DNA of 47,096 bases, taken from positions 101,729-148,824 of the forward strand of contig JARGNO010000001.1 in assembly GCA_029213165.1 (NCBI GenBank), in the 5' to 3' direction. The position numbers and the translations under genes are program-made. Below, piece after piece: positions 15,924 through 24,278 of this stretch. The notes under the pieces were generated by a model. It did not search any database. It was not told the DNA's origin and saw nothing but the letters and a program-made list of their open reading frames with translations. Position 1 is the first letter of the stretch. Each line of letters begins with the position of its first letter. This DNA comes from Minwuia sp. Lineage in GTDB: Bacteria > Pseudomonadota > Alphaproteobacteria > Minwuiales > Minwuiaceae.

Positions 15924-16362
15924 CAAGGGCGCCGGGGCGGACCCGCAGGGGGTGGTTCATCTGCTGAAGATCTGCGTCGGCGTCGATCAGGTGGAGCAGT
16001 TGGAGCTCTGGCAGGGCCAACGCGTTGCAAGAGGCGAGCAGTTGCGTCATGTGACCCGGAACCGGCCCCGACGGGACGCGGAGGTGCTTGCCGGTGGGTC
16101 ACTCTACTGGATCATTGCGGGCGCGATCCGGGTACGGCAGCGGATCGTGGAACTGGAACGGGTGCAAACCGATACGGGCACGAAATGCGGCCTGATACTG
16201 GCTCCCGAACTGGTCCGGACGGAACCATGGCTGCGTCGTCCGCACCAGGGATGGCGCTATCTGGAGGCGAAGGATGCGCCACCCGACCTCGCGGCACACG
16301 CGGGCGCGGAAGAACTGCCGCCGGATCTGCAGGTGGCCCTGCGCGACATCGGGGTCTACTGA
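15916..16362 (+). CDS. DUF1489 family protein
   Basis: 148 residues from the ATG at 15916. The opening VVHLLKICVGVDQVEQLELW is typical of DUF1489, a family largely limited to Alphaproteobacteria. Other recognisable parts are HVTRNRPRRDAEVLAGGSLYWIIAG, with the conserved T.N.P.R..E...GGS.YWV.KG pattern, and the C-terminal ELPPDLQVALRDIGVY. It is cytoplasmic and its biochemical role is unknown. It overlaps the preceding transporter by 8 bp and is probably cotranscribed with it. Confidence 0.9.
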   Translation: MADKGAGADPQGVVHLLKICVGVDQVEQLELWQGQRVARGEQLRHVTRNRPRRDAEVLAGGSLYWIIAGAIRVRQRIVELERVQTDTGTKCGLILAPELVRTEPWLRRPHQGWRYLEAKDAPPDLAAHAGAEELPPDLQVALRDIGVY

Positions 16363-16369
16363 AGAACAG

Positions 16370-16948
16370 TCAGTCGCTGGCGGGAGATGGCGATCCAACG
16401 CCCTGGTTGGCCGAAGTGTCGTGGACCAGGCGAAGCCCTGTCGGAATCCCCGTCCGCCAATGCCAACGCCAGTAGCCGATCAGGAAATCGACACGGTCGC
16501 CCGTGCCGAGAAAGGGCACCAGGACCCGTTCATAGGCCTCAGGCTCCAAAGTCGGCATCAGACTGCGCCGATGCCAGTAGTGTGGCTGGCGGCTGTGGAT
16601 CACACGATTGAAGACCGGCTCGAGTACCCCCATTTCGGCGGCAGGAAGCGTTTCATCCATGAACCGGCCGCTGAACGATGCGCCGTTGACGTGGTCATGG
16701 TTGGTGCCAAGGAACCTGTAAAGGAAGCGGTTCTCCCGACCCTCTTCGCGAATGACCTCGATCACGGCGATACCGCGCCAGAGCCGGGCGACATCCAGCG
16801 GGTCGAACTCACTCTTGCGCGGCGTACCACCGCATTCTCTCTCGAGAGACTGCCAATAGTCGAGGAATGACTGCAGCCCACTTTCCAGTGCGTCGGGAAT
16901 TCCGGTGGACTTGCTGACCTCCGTCCATAGCATCGATTCTGTCGACAT
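16370..16948 (-). CDS. PAS-domain protein (PAS_5 type), single domain
   Basis: 192 residues from ATG 16948 (MSTESMLWTEV), with GAGGG close upstream. The central FDPLDVARLWRGIAVIEVIR, then FLYRFLGTNHDHVNGASFSG, and LVPFLGTGDRVDFLIGYWRW match the PAS_5 family common in Rhodospirillales, usually free-standing and without an output domain. These are presumed sensory or partner proteins; the ligand is unknown. The gene converges on the DUF1489 gene with only 7 bp between the stops. Confidence 0.85.
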   Translation of the reverse strand: MSTESMLWTEVSKSTGIPDALESGLQSFLDYWQSLERECGGTPRKSEFDPLDVARLWRGIAVIEVIREEGRENRFLYRFLGTNHDHVNGASFSGRFMDETLPAAEMGVLEPVFNRVIHSRQPHYWHRRSLMPTLEPEAYERVLVPFLGTGDRVDFLIGYWRWHWRTGIPTGLRLVHDTSANQGVGSPSPASD

Positions 16949-17069
16949 GCGTCCCTCATTCCCCCTGCCCCCCCGGCACTGCTTTCCCATACGACAGGTG
17001 CCGAAGCTTGTGGACTCCTAATGCGGGTATCTGGAGTATGTGGACACCAAAAGGGGAATAATTCTGCCC

Positions 17070-17927
17070 ATGTTTCGTTCGAAATCCGTTCTGTTGCGGT
17101 TTTGCCTGTTTCTTGTGCTCTCTTTCCTGGCCCCGGTTTCCCAGGCGGCAACCGCTGAAGCACCCGACGACCAGCTGCCCGATTCAAGGGCCGCCTATGG
17201 GTCCGGAATGATTGCGGCGGCATGGCTCGGACAGCCGGTGCGCAGATACGGGCATGGTGTCCTTGGCGACCGGATCGAGGCCGGGACGCTCTACGCGCGT
17301 CTTTCCAACGGTCGTGTCATCGGACACCGGCTGGACAGCCGCTCCGTGTTCGAGGATCTGACCGTCCGGCTGGCAGACCTGAACGGCAACGGCCAGGACG
17401 AACTGGTTGTGGTGCAATCGCATCTGGAGAAGGGTTCCGCACTCGCGGTTCTCGGCTTGCGGGCCGGACGCCTGCAGGCCATCGCGCGGACGCCCTGGAT
17501 CGGTACCGCCAACCGGTGGCTCAACCCGGCAGGCATCGCCGACTATGACGGCGATGGCAGGTTGGAGGTCGCTCTGGTTCGCACTCCCCATATCGGGGGA
17601 ACCCTGCAGTTCTGGCAACTGGCCGAGGGGAAGCTGCTCGCAAAGGGCGAACTCCACGGCTTCTCCAATCACCGGATCGGCAGCCGGATCCAGGACCTGA
17701 GTGCGACACTCGACTGGGATGGCGACGGCGTTGCGGATCTGCTGCTGCCCGAAGTCGGGCGACGGTCACTGGCCGTCGTCAGGCTTTCGGGCCGCACCGT
17801 GCAGGTTCTCACCACATTGCCGATGCCGGCAGAGGTGAAAGGTCCACTGACATTCGACGCCGGGAGCCGGACAGTGCAGGTGCCGCTTGAGAGCGGCGAG
17901 ACCGTTACCGTCGGCCCCGGTTCCTGA
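17070..17927 (+). CDS. exported FG-GAP/VCBS-like repeat protein
   Basis: 285 residues from ATG 17070, with AGGGGAA upstream. It has a clear signal peptide (MFRSKSVLLRFCLFLVLSFL, then APVSQAATA with likely cleavage after SQA or ATA). The mature part contains three calcium-binding-like Asp-rich loops: LNGNGQDELVVV, DYDGDGRLEVALV and DWDGDGVADLLLP. These are typical of FG-GAP/VCBS beta-propeller blades. It is therefore a secreted or periplasmic propeller with unknown partner. A GTG at 17040 would extend the start but spoils the signal peptide. No operon partner is evident. Confidence 0.85.
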   Translation: MFRSKSVLLRFCLFLVLSFLAPVSQAATAEAPDDQLPDSRAAYGSGMIAAAWLGQPVRRYGHGVLGDRIEAGTLYARLSNGRVIGHRLDSRSVFEDLTVRLADLNGNGQDELVVVQSHLEKGSALAVLGLRAGRLQAIARTPWIGTANRWLNPAGIADYDGDGRLEVALVRTPHIGGTLQFWQLAEGKLLAKGELHGFSNHRIGSRIQDLSATLDWDGDGVADLLLPEVGRRSLAVVRLSGRTVQVLTTLPMPAEVKGPLTFDAGSRTVQVPLESGETVTVGPGS

Positions 17928-17981
17928 GTCCCTCCCCCAAAGGGAGTCCGGCCGGATTCACTGGGTGATATTTACACTCTA

Positions 17982-18188
17982 TTACCGGATTCCGCCTGGT
18001 GGCAGGGTCAGCGAGTAGTCGCCAGGCATCTCGCCGCAACTGTTACACATGCGGTGATGCGCACCGAGGCTCATGATCTCATTCCCGCATTCCTGGAAAT
18101 TGAGGCATTTCCTGCGGGTACGCCCCGTTCTCGGACCCAGGATAGTTCGGCGACGTTCGTCGCGGTACGGACCTCTGCGCTTGCCCAT
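17982..18188 (-). CDS. 68-residue zinc-ribbon-like protein
   Basis: Basic N-terminus (MGKRRGPYRDERRRTILGPR) followed by a four-cysteine cluster C28-x5-C34-x13-C48-x2-C51 (CLNFQEC ... HRMCNSCG). This is the pattern of small DNA- or RNA-binding zinc ribbons seen widely in Alphaproteobacteria and their phages. GGAGG lies about 9 nt before the ATG at 18188, and a good sigma70-type promoter lies upstream. No family name can be given. The charged arm and ribbon suggest a nucleic-acid-binding regulator. Confidence 0.72.
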   Translation of the reverse strand: MGKRRGPYRDERRRTILGPRTGRTRRKCLNFQECGNEIMSLGAHHRMCNSCGEMPGDYSLTLPPGGIR

Positions 18189-18216
18189 GCGTCATTCCTC
18201 CGGTTGTGATACCGAA

Positions 18217-18245
18217 AGAATAGCGAGGTATTTTTACCGTTTCAA
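18217..18245 (-). promoter_or_regulatory. sigma70-like promoter of the zinc-ribbon gene, overlapping a direct repeat
   Basis: Reading the minus strand: TTGAAA (18245-18240), 17 bp, TATTCT (18222-18217). AAAAATACC(TC)GCTAT occurs across the spacer and -10, and again just upstream of the -35 without the TC. The local sequence is much AT-richer than its surroundings. The repeat could be an operator. Confidence 0.55.
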
Positions 18246-18265
18246 GCCTGATAGCGGTATTTTTC

Positions 18266-18712
18266 TTATTTTCTCTTCGGTATTACCGCATAGACCAGCG
18301 TCGCCTGGGCCGCAGGTTTCGCCTGCTGACCCTCGGCATAGAGGATGCAATCGCCGAACATCATGCTGCGCCCCTCCTTGGTGACCTGTGCCTCACAGAG
18401 CAGGTCCGTATCCGCGACAGCGCGGAAGAAACTGGTGGATTGCTGCACGGTCGCAATGTCTGCCTCCCCGCGCAGCGCGGAGCGGACGGCAAAGACCATC
18501 GCGGTATCCGCCACGGCCATCATGGCCTGACCCGAAAGGATGCCACCAACCCGGTTCAGCCGGTCATTGTTCGGCAGCCGGACCCGCACGAAGCCCGGCC
18601 GGATCTCCTCCACGACCAGACCCAGGTCCTTTACCCAGGGCGCGAACCACGTCTCGGCAGCCTTGCGTGCCTTCGCCAGTGTGAATCCTTCGCCCTGCGT
18701 CTGTTCCGTCAT
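18266..18712 (-). CDS. PaaI-family hotdog thioesterase
   Basis: 148 residues from ATG 18712 (MTEQTQGEGF), preceded by GGGGGAGG. The hotdog core includes FVRVRLPNNDRLNRVGGILS and GQAMMAVADTAMVFAVRSAL, with the active-site region around GGILSGQAMMAVAD typical of PaaI/YigI-type acyl-CoA thioesterases. These cytoplasmic enzymes hydrolyse aryl- or acyl-CoA esters and often relieve CoA sequestration in catabolic pathways. The acidic residue D in VADTAM fits the family nucleophile or base position. The gene is transcribed in the same direction as the EamA transporter upstream, about 80 bp away. Substrate unknown. Confidence 0.88.
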   Translation of the reverse strand: MTEQTQGEGFTLAKARKAAETWFAPWVKDLGLVVEEIRPGFVRVRLPNNDRLNRVGGILSGQAMMAVADTAMVFAVRSALRGEADIATVQQSTSFFRAVADTDLLCEAQVTKEGRSMMFGDCILYAEGQQAKPAAQATLVYAVIPKRK

Positions 18713-18790
18713 GACGGCACCTCCCCCAATGCTCTCCGGCACATCATCGGCGAACCAGGCCCCGACGACAATGCCGCCGGGCGGCGCAGA

Positions 18791-19651
18791 TCACGCGAAG
18801 CGGCGCGCCCCGGCAACACAGGCCACGACAGCGAGGCTGACGAGTGCCATCGCCAGACTGACATCCTCCCCCAGCAGTCCCGCCGCCAGCATCAGCCCCA
18901 TGAAGGGTTGCAGCAACTGCAACTGCCCCACCGCCGCGATCCCGCCCTGCGCCAGTCCCCGATACCAGAACACGAAGCCGATCAGCATGCTGAACAGGGA
19001 GACATAGCCGAGCGCGATCCAGGCCGGGCGGGTGATGCCGTCATAGGTTTCCGGCTGGGCCAGCAGCGCCAGCGGCAGCATGACCGGCAGGGCCAGCACC
19101 AGCGCCCAACTGATTACCTGCCAGCCACCAAGGGTCCGCGACAGCTTTGCCCCCTCCGCATATCCCAGACCACAGACCAGGATCGCCGCAAGCATCAGCA
19201 GATCGCCGCCCCAGGATGCCGACAGGTCCTGCACCAGCGCAAATCCGGCGACCAGGGCCGCCCCGACAACCGCGAACAGCCAGAACACCGCGCGCGGCCG
19301 ATCACCGGCCCGCAACACGGCGAACAGTGCCGTGGCGAGCGGCAGCAGACCAATGATGACCATAGAATGTGCCGAGGTGATGCGTTCCAGCGCCAGAGCG
19401 GTCAGCAACGGAAAGCCGATGACCACGCCAAGCGCCGTGATCAGCAGGGACGGCATGTCGCCACGTCCCGGACGCTTCTGGCGCAGCAACAGCAGACAGG
19501 CACCGCCCACCAGACCCGCGATCGCCGCCCGCACCAGGGTCAGGAACACCGGATCGAACTCCGCGACGGCCACCCGTGTGGCAGGCAGGCTGCCGCTGAA
19601 GATGGCGACACCGGCAAAACCATAGATCCAGGCAACTGTCCTGCTGTCCAT
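18791..19651 (-). CDS. EamA/DMT-family transporter
   Basis: 286 residues from ATG 19651 (MDSRTVAWIYGF), with AGGGAGC upstream. Two EamA repeats give ten predicted membrane helices: the first half has GSLPATRVAVAEFDPVFLTL and the second has LFSMLIGFVFWYRGLAQGG. Members export amino acids or other small metabolites in the drug/metabolite transporter superfamily. It is divergent from a MocR regulator, with a long palindrome between them, so its expression is very likely set by that regulator. This arrangement is common for amino-acid or vitamin-related efflux. Substrate unknown. Confidence 0.9.
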   Translation of the reverse strand: MDSRTVAWIYGFAGVAIFSGSLPATRVAVAEFDPVFLTLVRAAIAGLVGGACLLLLRQKRPGRGDMPSLLITALGVVIGFPLLTALALERITSAHSMVIIGLLPLATALFAVLRAGDRPRAVFWLFAVVGAALVAGFALVQDLSASWGGDLLMLAAILVCGLGYAEGAKLSRTLGGWQVISWALVLALPVMLPLALLAQPETYDGITRPAWIALGYVSLFSMLIGFVFWYRGLAQGGIAAVGQLQLLQPFMGLMLAAGLLGEDVSLAMALVSLAVVACVAGARRFA

Positions 19652-19714
19652 CGGAGGCTCCCTTTGTTCCGCCGGGACCATGGCGGATTGAGCATGGCGA
19701 TGCCAGATACAATT

Positions 19715-19740
19715 CAGTACACTTTGGTCAAACTGTACTG
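19715..19740. promoter_or_regulatory. 26-bp operator between eamA-like and mocR-like genes
   Basis: CAGTACA (19715-19721) and TGTACTG (19734-19740) are perfect inverted arms, and the centre TTTG-GT-CAAA is itself symmetric; 22 of 26 positions obey dyad symmetry. It sits between the two divergent starts, 18 bp from the MocR start codon. It is the expected binding site for autoregulation by the adjacent MocR protein. Confidence 0.65.
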
Positions 19741-19758
19741 GAACGATTGGCGGAACAG

Positions 19759-21201
19759 ATGAGCATTCAGAGCCACGGTCCGACGAAAGCCGGGTCACTG
19801 GTGGATCAGGTGATGCAGGCGGTCAGGCAGCAGATAGCCAGTCGCGAGATGACGCCGGGCATGCGGCTGCCCTCGATCAGGGGTCAGGCGGATCGGATGG
19901 GGGTGTCCAGATCCACCATCGTCGACGCCTATGACCGGCTGATGGCCGAGGGCGTGATCCAGTCCAGGCGGGGGTCGGGTTTCTATGTCACCGGGCACCC
20001 GCCTCCATTCTCCATCGCCGACACCGCGCCGGAACTGGAGCGAGACGTGGACCCGCTCTGGATCGCGCGGCAGTCGCTGGACGCGGACGGAACCGCACCA
20101 AAGCCGGGGTGCGGCTGGCTGCCGCGCACATGGATGCCGGAGGAAGAGATCCGCCGCGCCCTGCGCCGCGTTGCAAGGGATACGGACTTCGGCCTGAGCG
20201 ACTACAGCACATCGCAGGGTCTGCCCGCCCTGCGTCAACTGCTGTCGCGGCGCCTTGCCGACCGGGGGGTGATCGCCGCACCCGGCCAGATCATGCTGAC
20301 CGAGTCGGGCACGCAGGCCATAGACCTGCTCTGCCGCTTTTTGCTGCAACCGGGTGACACCGTCCTGGTCGACGACCCGTGCTACTTCAATTTCCACGCC
20401 ATGCTGCGTGCGCACCAGGTGCAGGTCGTCGGCGTACCCTATACCCCGACCGGACCGGACCTGCCCCGGTTCGAACAGGCCCTGAAACAACACGCACCGC
20501 GGCTCTACATGACCAACTCGGCGCTGCAGAATCCGACGGGCGCGACGCTGTCGCCAGCCGTGGCGCACAGGGTCCTGAAACTGGCGGAAGCCCACGGTCT
20601 GATCATCATCGAGGATGACATCTTCGCGGACTTCGAGCATGAGCCCGCGCCCCGGCTGGCCGCCTTTGACGGGCTGGACCGCGTCATCCACATCGGCAGC
20701 TTCTCCAAGTCCCTTTCCGCTGCGATCCGCACCGGTTTCATTGCCGCGCGCCCGGACTGGACAAGCGAACTGGTGGACCTGCGCATCGCCACCTCGTTCG
20801 GCGGCGGCGCGCTTTCGGCGGAACTGGTGCTGGCCGTGCTGCAGGACGGCGCGTGGCGCAGGCACACGAGCGGCCTGCGAACCCGGCTGGCCACGGCCAT
20901 GGAGACCGTCAGCAGGCGGCTGGGCAGCCTGGGCATGAAACCATGGATCGAACCCGGGGCCGGCATGTTCCTCTGGTGCCGGTTGCCGGACGGGCTGGAT
21001 GCCGCCGATGTTGCCCGTGCAGCCCTGCGGCAGAGCATCGTGCTGGCACCCGGCAATGCCTTCAGCCTGGGTCAGGATGCCAGCGGCTTCATGCGTTTCA
21101 ACGTTGCTCAGACCCTGGACCCGGGCATCATCCCGGCCATCGAGCGCGCGATGCAGCAGGCCCGGAACACGGGATCAGGTATCAGCCAAGCTTCGCCCTG
21201 A
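19759..21201 (+). CDS. MocR/PdxR-type GntR regulator with aminotransferase domain
   Basis: 480 residues from ATG 19759 (an in-frame TTG lies at 19747). A GntR winged helix (about 10-75; GMRLPSIRGQADRMGVSRST) is joined to a fold-type I aminotransferase domain (about 115-475). The PLP-binding lysine is K317 in IGSFSKSLSAAIRTGF, and NPTGATLSP and DDIFADFEHE are the usual cofactor contacts. Such proteins use PLP or an amino-acid adduct as effector rather than acting as enzymes. The divergent EamA transporter and the shared palindrome identify its likely target. Its 3' end overlaps the convergent dienelactone hydrolase gene by 20 bp. Confidence 0.93.
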   Translation: MSIQSHGPTKAGSLVDQVMQAVRQQIASREMTPGMRLPSIRGQADRMGVSRSTIVDAYDRLMAEGVIQSRRGSGFYVTGHPPPFSIADTAPELERDVDPLWIARQSLDADGTAPKPGCGWLPRTWMPEEEIRRALRRVARDTDFGLSDYSTSQGLPALRQLLSRRLADRGVIAAPGQIMLTESGTQAIDLLCRFLLQPGDTVLVDDPCYFNFHAMLRAHQVQVVGVPYTPTGPDLPRFEQALKQHAPRLYMTNSALQNPTGATLSPAVAHRVLKLAEAHGLIIIEDDIFADFEHEPAPRLAAFDGLDRVIHIGSFSKSLSAAIRTGFIAARPDWTSELVDLRIATSFGGGALSAELVLAVLQDGAWRRHTSGLRTRLATAMETVSRRLGSLGMKPWIEPGAGMFLWCRLPDGLDAADVARAALRQSIVLAPGNAFSLGQDASGFMRFNVAQTLDPGIIPAIERAMQQARNTGSGISQASP

Positions 21202-22066
21202 AGAACGCGACCGTCCGGGACCAGGCAAGCTCCGCCGCCTCTGCGCTGTATCGCGGCGTCGAGTTGTTGTGGAAGCCATGCCGTGTGCCGGGATATTCAT
21301 GCATCGTGTAGTCGGCTTTGCTGGCCTTCAGCGCCGCCTCGAAGTCCGGCCGCATGGCGTTGATGCGGGGATCATCGGATGCGAAGTGCACCAGCAGTGA
21401 TGCCCTGATCCGCGGCACGTCTGCCGTCGCCGGGGCCGCACCATAGAAAGGCACAGCCGCCTGCAGTTCCGGACCCATCCGTACCGCAAGGAAATTCACG
21501 GCCCCGCCCCCGAAGCAGAAGCCCGTTGCCCCCAGCTTGCCGGTGGAAAGTGGGTGCGACTTCACGTGGCGCGCACTGTTCAGCAGGTCGGTCAGCAGTT
21601 CGTCCCTGTCCAGGCTGCGCTGCAGTTCCTTGCCGGCGTCGTCATTGCCCGGATAGCCCCCGACCGGCGACAGGCCATCAGGTGCCAGGGTCAGAAACCC
21701 CTCCACCGCCATGCGTCGTGCCACATCCTCGATATGCGGATTCAGGCCCCGGTTCTCATGGATCACCAGCACGGCGGGGAAGGGTCCGTCGCCTTCGGGT
21801 TTCACCAGATAGCCCCGCATCCGCCCTGACGTCCCGCCCGGGGAGTCATAGTCGATGTATTGCGGCGTGATGCGCGGGTCGGTGAAGGAAATCTGCTGCG
21901 CCTCCGCGTAGCGCGGCAGCAGCGCCTGCGCCATGGCCGTCGCGGAAATTCCCCCCACCAGCGTCAAGGCGGCGGCCCGTTCCAGAAACTCCCGCCGCGA
22001 CATTTCCGTGTGGCAGTACTCATCATAGAGATCGAAGACCCGGGGATCGATTTCGTCCTGTTTCAT
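21182..22066 (-). CDS. dienelactone hydrolase family protein, Tat-exported
   Basis: 294 residues from ATG 22066 (MKQDEIDPRVFDLYDEYCHT), with GAGGAG upstream. A twin-arginine motif SRREFLE (23-29) and hydrophobic stretch (AAALTLVGGISATAMAQA) follow an N-terminal extension, so it is exported folded by Tat. The alpha/beta-hydrolase catalytic triad is C184 (GFCFGGG), an Asp at 231-232 (ASDDPRI) and H263 (TRHGFHN), as in dienelactone hydrolase/carboxymethylenebutenolidase. The periplasmic YghX-like subgroup has this layout. The natural substrate is not known. The stop overlaps the end of the convergent MocR gene. Confidence 0.92.
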   Translation of the reverse strand: MKQDEIDPRVFDLYDEYCHTEMSRREFLERAAALTLVGGISATAMAQALLPRYAEAQQISFTDPRITPQYIDYDSPGGTSGRMRGYLVKPEGDGPFPAVLVIHENRGLNPHIEDVARRMAVEGFLTLAPDGLSPVGGYPGNDDAGKELQRSLDRDELLTDLLNSARHVKSHPLSTGKLGATGFCFGGGAVNFLAVRMGPELQAAVPFYGAAPATADVPRIRASLLVHFASDDPRINAMRPDFEAALKASKADYTMHEYPGTRHGFHNNSTPRYSAEAAELAWSRTVAFFRAKLG

Positions 22067-22208
22067 GGCCTGACTCCTCGCCTGTTTCGCCCATTGTGCG
22101 CCTTCGCGCCGATGTTTCACATCACGGATCGGAGAGCCGGACCGGCTTTGCATCCTCTCCTGAGCGGCGTAAGGATCATGCGGGGCTTGAACACAGGGGA
22201 GAACAGGC

Positions 22209-22973
22209 ATGAACGACACTGTCAGAACGGAGATGCGGGGCGAGATCGCCCTGCTGGTCCTGAACCGGCCGGACGCGCTGAATGCCATCAGCGCCGATCT
22301 GGCGCGTGGCCTTGCCGAGGCACTGGTCCGGCTGGATGCCGACCCGGCGGTGAAGGGTATCGTGCTGACCGGTGCCGGGGACCGGTCGTTCTGCGCCGGT
22401 GTCGACCTGCAGGAAGCCCGGGACGTGCAGGTGCATGAGGTGGAGGACTGGTTCGGTCGGGTCTGCAACTGCTATCGCCAGATCCTGATGACAGAGAAAC
22501 CGGTCATCGCGGCCCTGAACGGCGTCACCACCGGCGGCGGGTTCCAGTTGAGCCTGGTCTCCGACCTGCGGGTCGGGCATCCCGGTGTCCGCCTGGGTCA
22601 GCCGGAGATCAATGCCGGCATCCCCAGCATCATGGGGTCATACTGGATGAGCCTGCATCTCGGCTGGTCGATGAACCAGGAACTGTCGATGACGGGGCGG
22701 ATGATGGATGCGGGGGAGGCGGAGCGCCTGGGCCTGCTGAACCGCGTCGTCGCACCGGAGGCCGTCGTTTCCACCGCTTCCGACCTCGCCAGCCAGCTTG
22801 CGGGGAAGCTGCCCACCGCCTGGGCCCGCACCAAGCTGCGGTTCCGCGAAGTGGCGCTGAAAGGTTTCGACGAAGCGTTCCGCGCTGCCGTGCTGGGCCA
22901 GCAGGAAGCCTTCGCCAGGGGCGAACCGCAGGGTTTCATCGACGCCTTCTTCGCGGCCAGGAACCGGGGATAG
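22209..22973 (+). CDS. enoyl-CoA hydratase/isomerase family protein
   Basis: 254 residues. The crotonase entry is LVLNRPDALNAIS. Oxyanion-hole loops are SFCAGVDLQ (60-68) and LNGVTTGGGFQLSLVSD. Glu133 in GQPEINAGIPSIMGS matches one catalytic Glu, whereas the second position is not acidic, so isomerase or a specialised hydratase is possible. AGGGGAGAACAGGC precedes the ATG. It stands alone between a divergent Tat hydrolase and a convergent flavin-fold gene. The exact CoA ester is unknown. Confidence 0.92.
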   Translation: MNDTVRTEMRGEIALLVLNRPDALNAISADLARGLAEALVRLDADPAVKGIVLTGAGDRSFCAGVDLQEARDVQVHEVEDWFGRVCNCYRQILMTEKPVIAALNGVTTGGGFQLSLVSDLRVGHPGVRLGQPEINAGIPSIMGSYWMSLHLGWSMNQELSMTGRMMDAGEAERLGLLNRVVAPEAVVSTASDLASQLAGKLPTAWARTKLRFREVALKGFDEAFRAAVLGQQEAFARGEPQGFIDAFFAARNRG

Positions 22974-23016
22974 CAGCGTCCAGTCAGGCTGCTTCCGATT
23001 GCTTTCGCGCCCGCCG

Positions 23017-23640
23017 TCAGTCCTCGTCGAGCATGTCGCGGTGCGGGTCGTCCCGGGGCAGGCTGTCACGGAACTCGGGCATCTTCTTCCAGCTGGGGAC
23101 CGGCGGCGTGCCCTGTCCCGGACGCGGGACGTGCCGTGCAGGCGTGCCCTGCTCGAAATCCGGGATGTAACGGGTGCAGTTCGGATAGATCTCGCAGCTG
23201 ACGCGCACCACGAACCGCGCCCCGTGATGGCGCGACAGGCTCTCGGCATCCTGCAGGATCGTGGCGCGGCCATTGATCCGCATCCGCAGGGTCCGCCCGT
23301 CGAACTTCACGAACAGCATTCCGATGTTCGGGTTCTGCCGGATGTTCCCGAGGGTGCGGTACATGGAGTTGCCGTCATACTCCGGATACTCCAGCACGCC
23401 CGGACCGACGATCCTCACGAAGCCGGGATCGCCGGACTTCATGCTGCAGTCCACATGATCCTTCCAGGCGCTGGCGATGAAGACGCAGGGGGCCTCCGCG
23501 ATCAGCTTCCGGTCGGCCTCGGAGAACTCGGAATGGCGCACCGCCGCGACGATGGCATCCGCCGTCCGCCGCCCGTCCATCTGATCCTGCAACGCGCGCA
23601 TGCCTTCGTGAAAGAAAGGCCGTTCACCGGTTTCATCCAT
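23017..23640 (-). CDS. pyridoxamine 5'-phosphate oxidase-fold (split-barrel flavin) protein
   Basis: 207 residues. Motifs such as PCVFIASAWKDHVDCSMKSG, VLEYPEYDGNSMYRTLGNI and NPNIGMLFVKFDG match the FMN-binding split-barrel proteins related to PPOX. The C-terminal VVRVSCEIYPNCTRYIPDFE is typical of the larger PPOX-like group that may bind F420 or FMN rather than true PdxH. GGGGAG precedes the ATG at 23640. A redox or flavin-sensing role is likely; substrate unknown. Confidence 0.87.
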   Translation of the reverse strand: MDETGERPFFHEGMRALQDQMDGRRTADAIVAAVRHSEFSEADRKLIAEAPCVFIASAWKDHVDCSMKSGDPGFVRIVGPGVLEYPEYDGNSMYRTLGNIRQNPNIGMLFVKFDGRTLRMRINGRATILQDAESLSRHHGARFVVRVSCEIYPNCTRYIPDFEQGTPARHVPRPGQGTPPVPSWKKMPEFRDSLPRDDPHRDMLDED

Positions 23641-23771
23641 GCCGCGTCACTCCCCGTACTGTCGCCCGGAACCGGATCACACGGTCCCATGTCCCGCTGC
23701 GTTGTTATGGCGCTGAAACGGGAAATGCAATCGACGGGCATCCGGCCCATAGTCACAAGGTGTATCAGGCA

Positions 23772-24263
23772 ATGCCGGAGTTCTCCTTCATGGTCCGCCA
23801 CCCTGCCGTGACCACGACACCCCTGCCGCAGCAGAGCCTGCTGCATGCGCGGGCCGCCCCGACGGATTTCCTGGATTGCTACTCCGTTGCCTCCGACCTG
23901 CCGCCCCGCCAGGCTGCAGGGATCATCACCGCCTTTCCCGGCTGGGTGCAGGTCCTGATGCGCCTGCGCGGGGTGCTGACCGCGCCATTCGGCCTGGCAA
24001 AAGAAGGCCCGAAGACGCGGGACAGCATCGGCATCTTCCCCGTCGAGACGGAAACGGCGGAGGAGATCATCGCCGGCTTCAACGACCGGCACCTGAATTT
24101 CCGGATCTCCGTGCAGTCGCGCGAGGGGCGGGTGTTTCTCGCCACCTGGGTGCATCCGCACAATCCCGGCGGTCGTCTCTACCTGCGCATGATCATGCCG
24201 TTCCACATCCTGATCTCGCGCAATGCGCTGGCACGGGTGGCCACGCAGGCAGCCGCGACCTGA
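23772..24263 (+). CDS. DUF2867 family protein
   Basis: 163 residues. HARAAPTDFLDCYSVASDLP, GWVQVLMRLRGVLTAPFGL and TRDSIGIFPVE match DUF2867, a family often encoded near SDR or methyltransferase genes. NDRHLNFRISV and the C-terminal FHILISRNALARVA are also usual. I used the ATG at 23772; a GTG at 23760 is in frame. It is followed 16 bp later by the methyltransferase gene, so they form a probable two-gene operon. No biochemical role is established. Confidence 0.85.
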   Translation: MPEFSFMVRHPAVTTTPLPQQSLLHARAAPTDFLDCYSVASDLPPRQAAGIITAFPGWVQVLMRLRGVLTAPFGLAKEGPKTRDSIGIFPVETETAEEIIAGFNDRHLNFRISVQSREGRVFLATWVHPHNPGGRLYLRMIMPFHILISRNALARVATQAAAT

Positions 24264-24278
24264 CAGGAGGCCGGCGCC

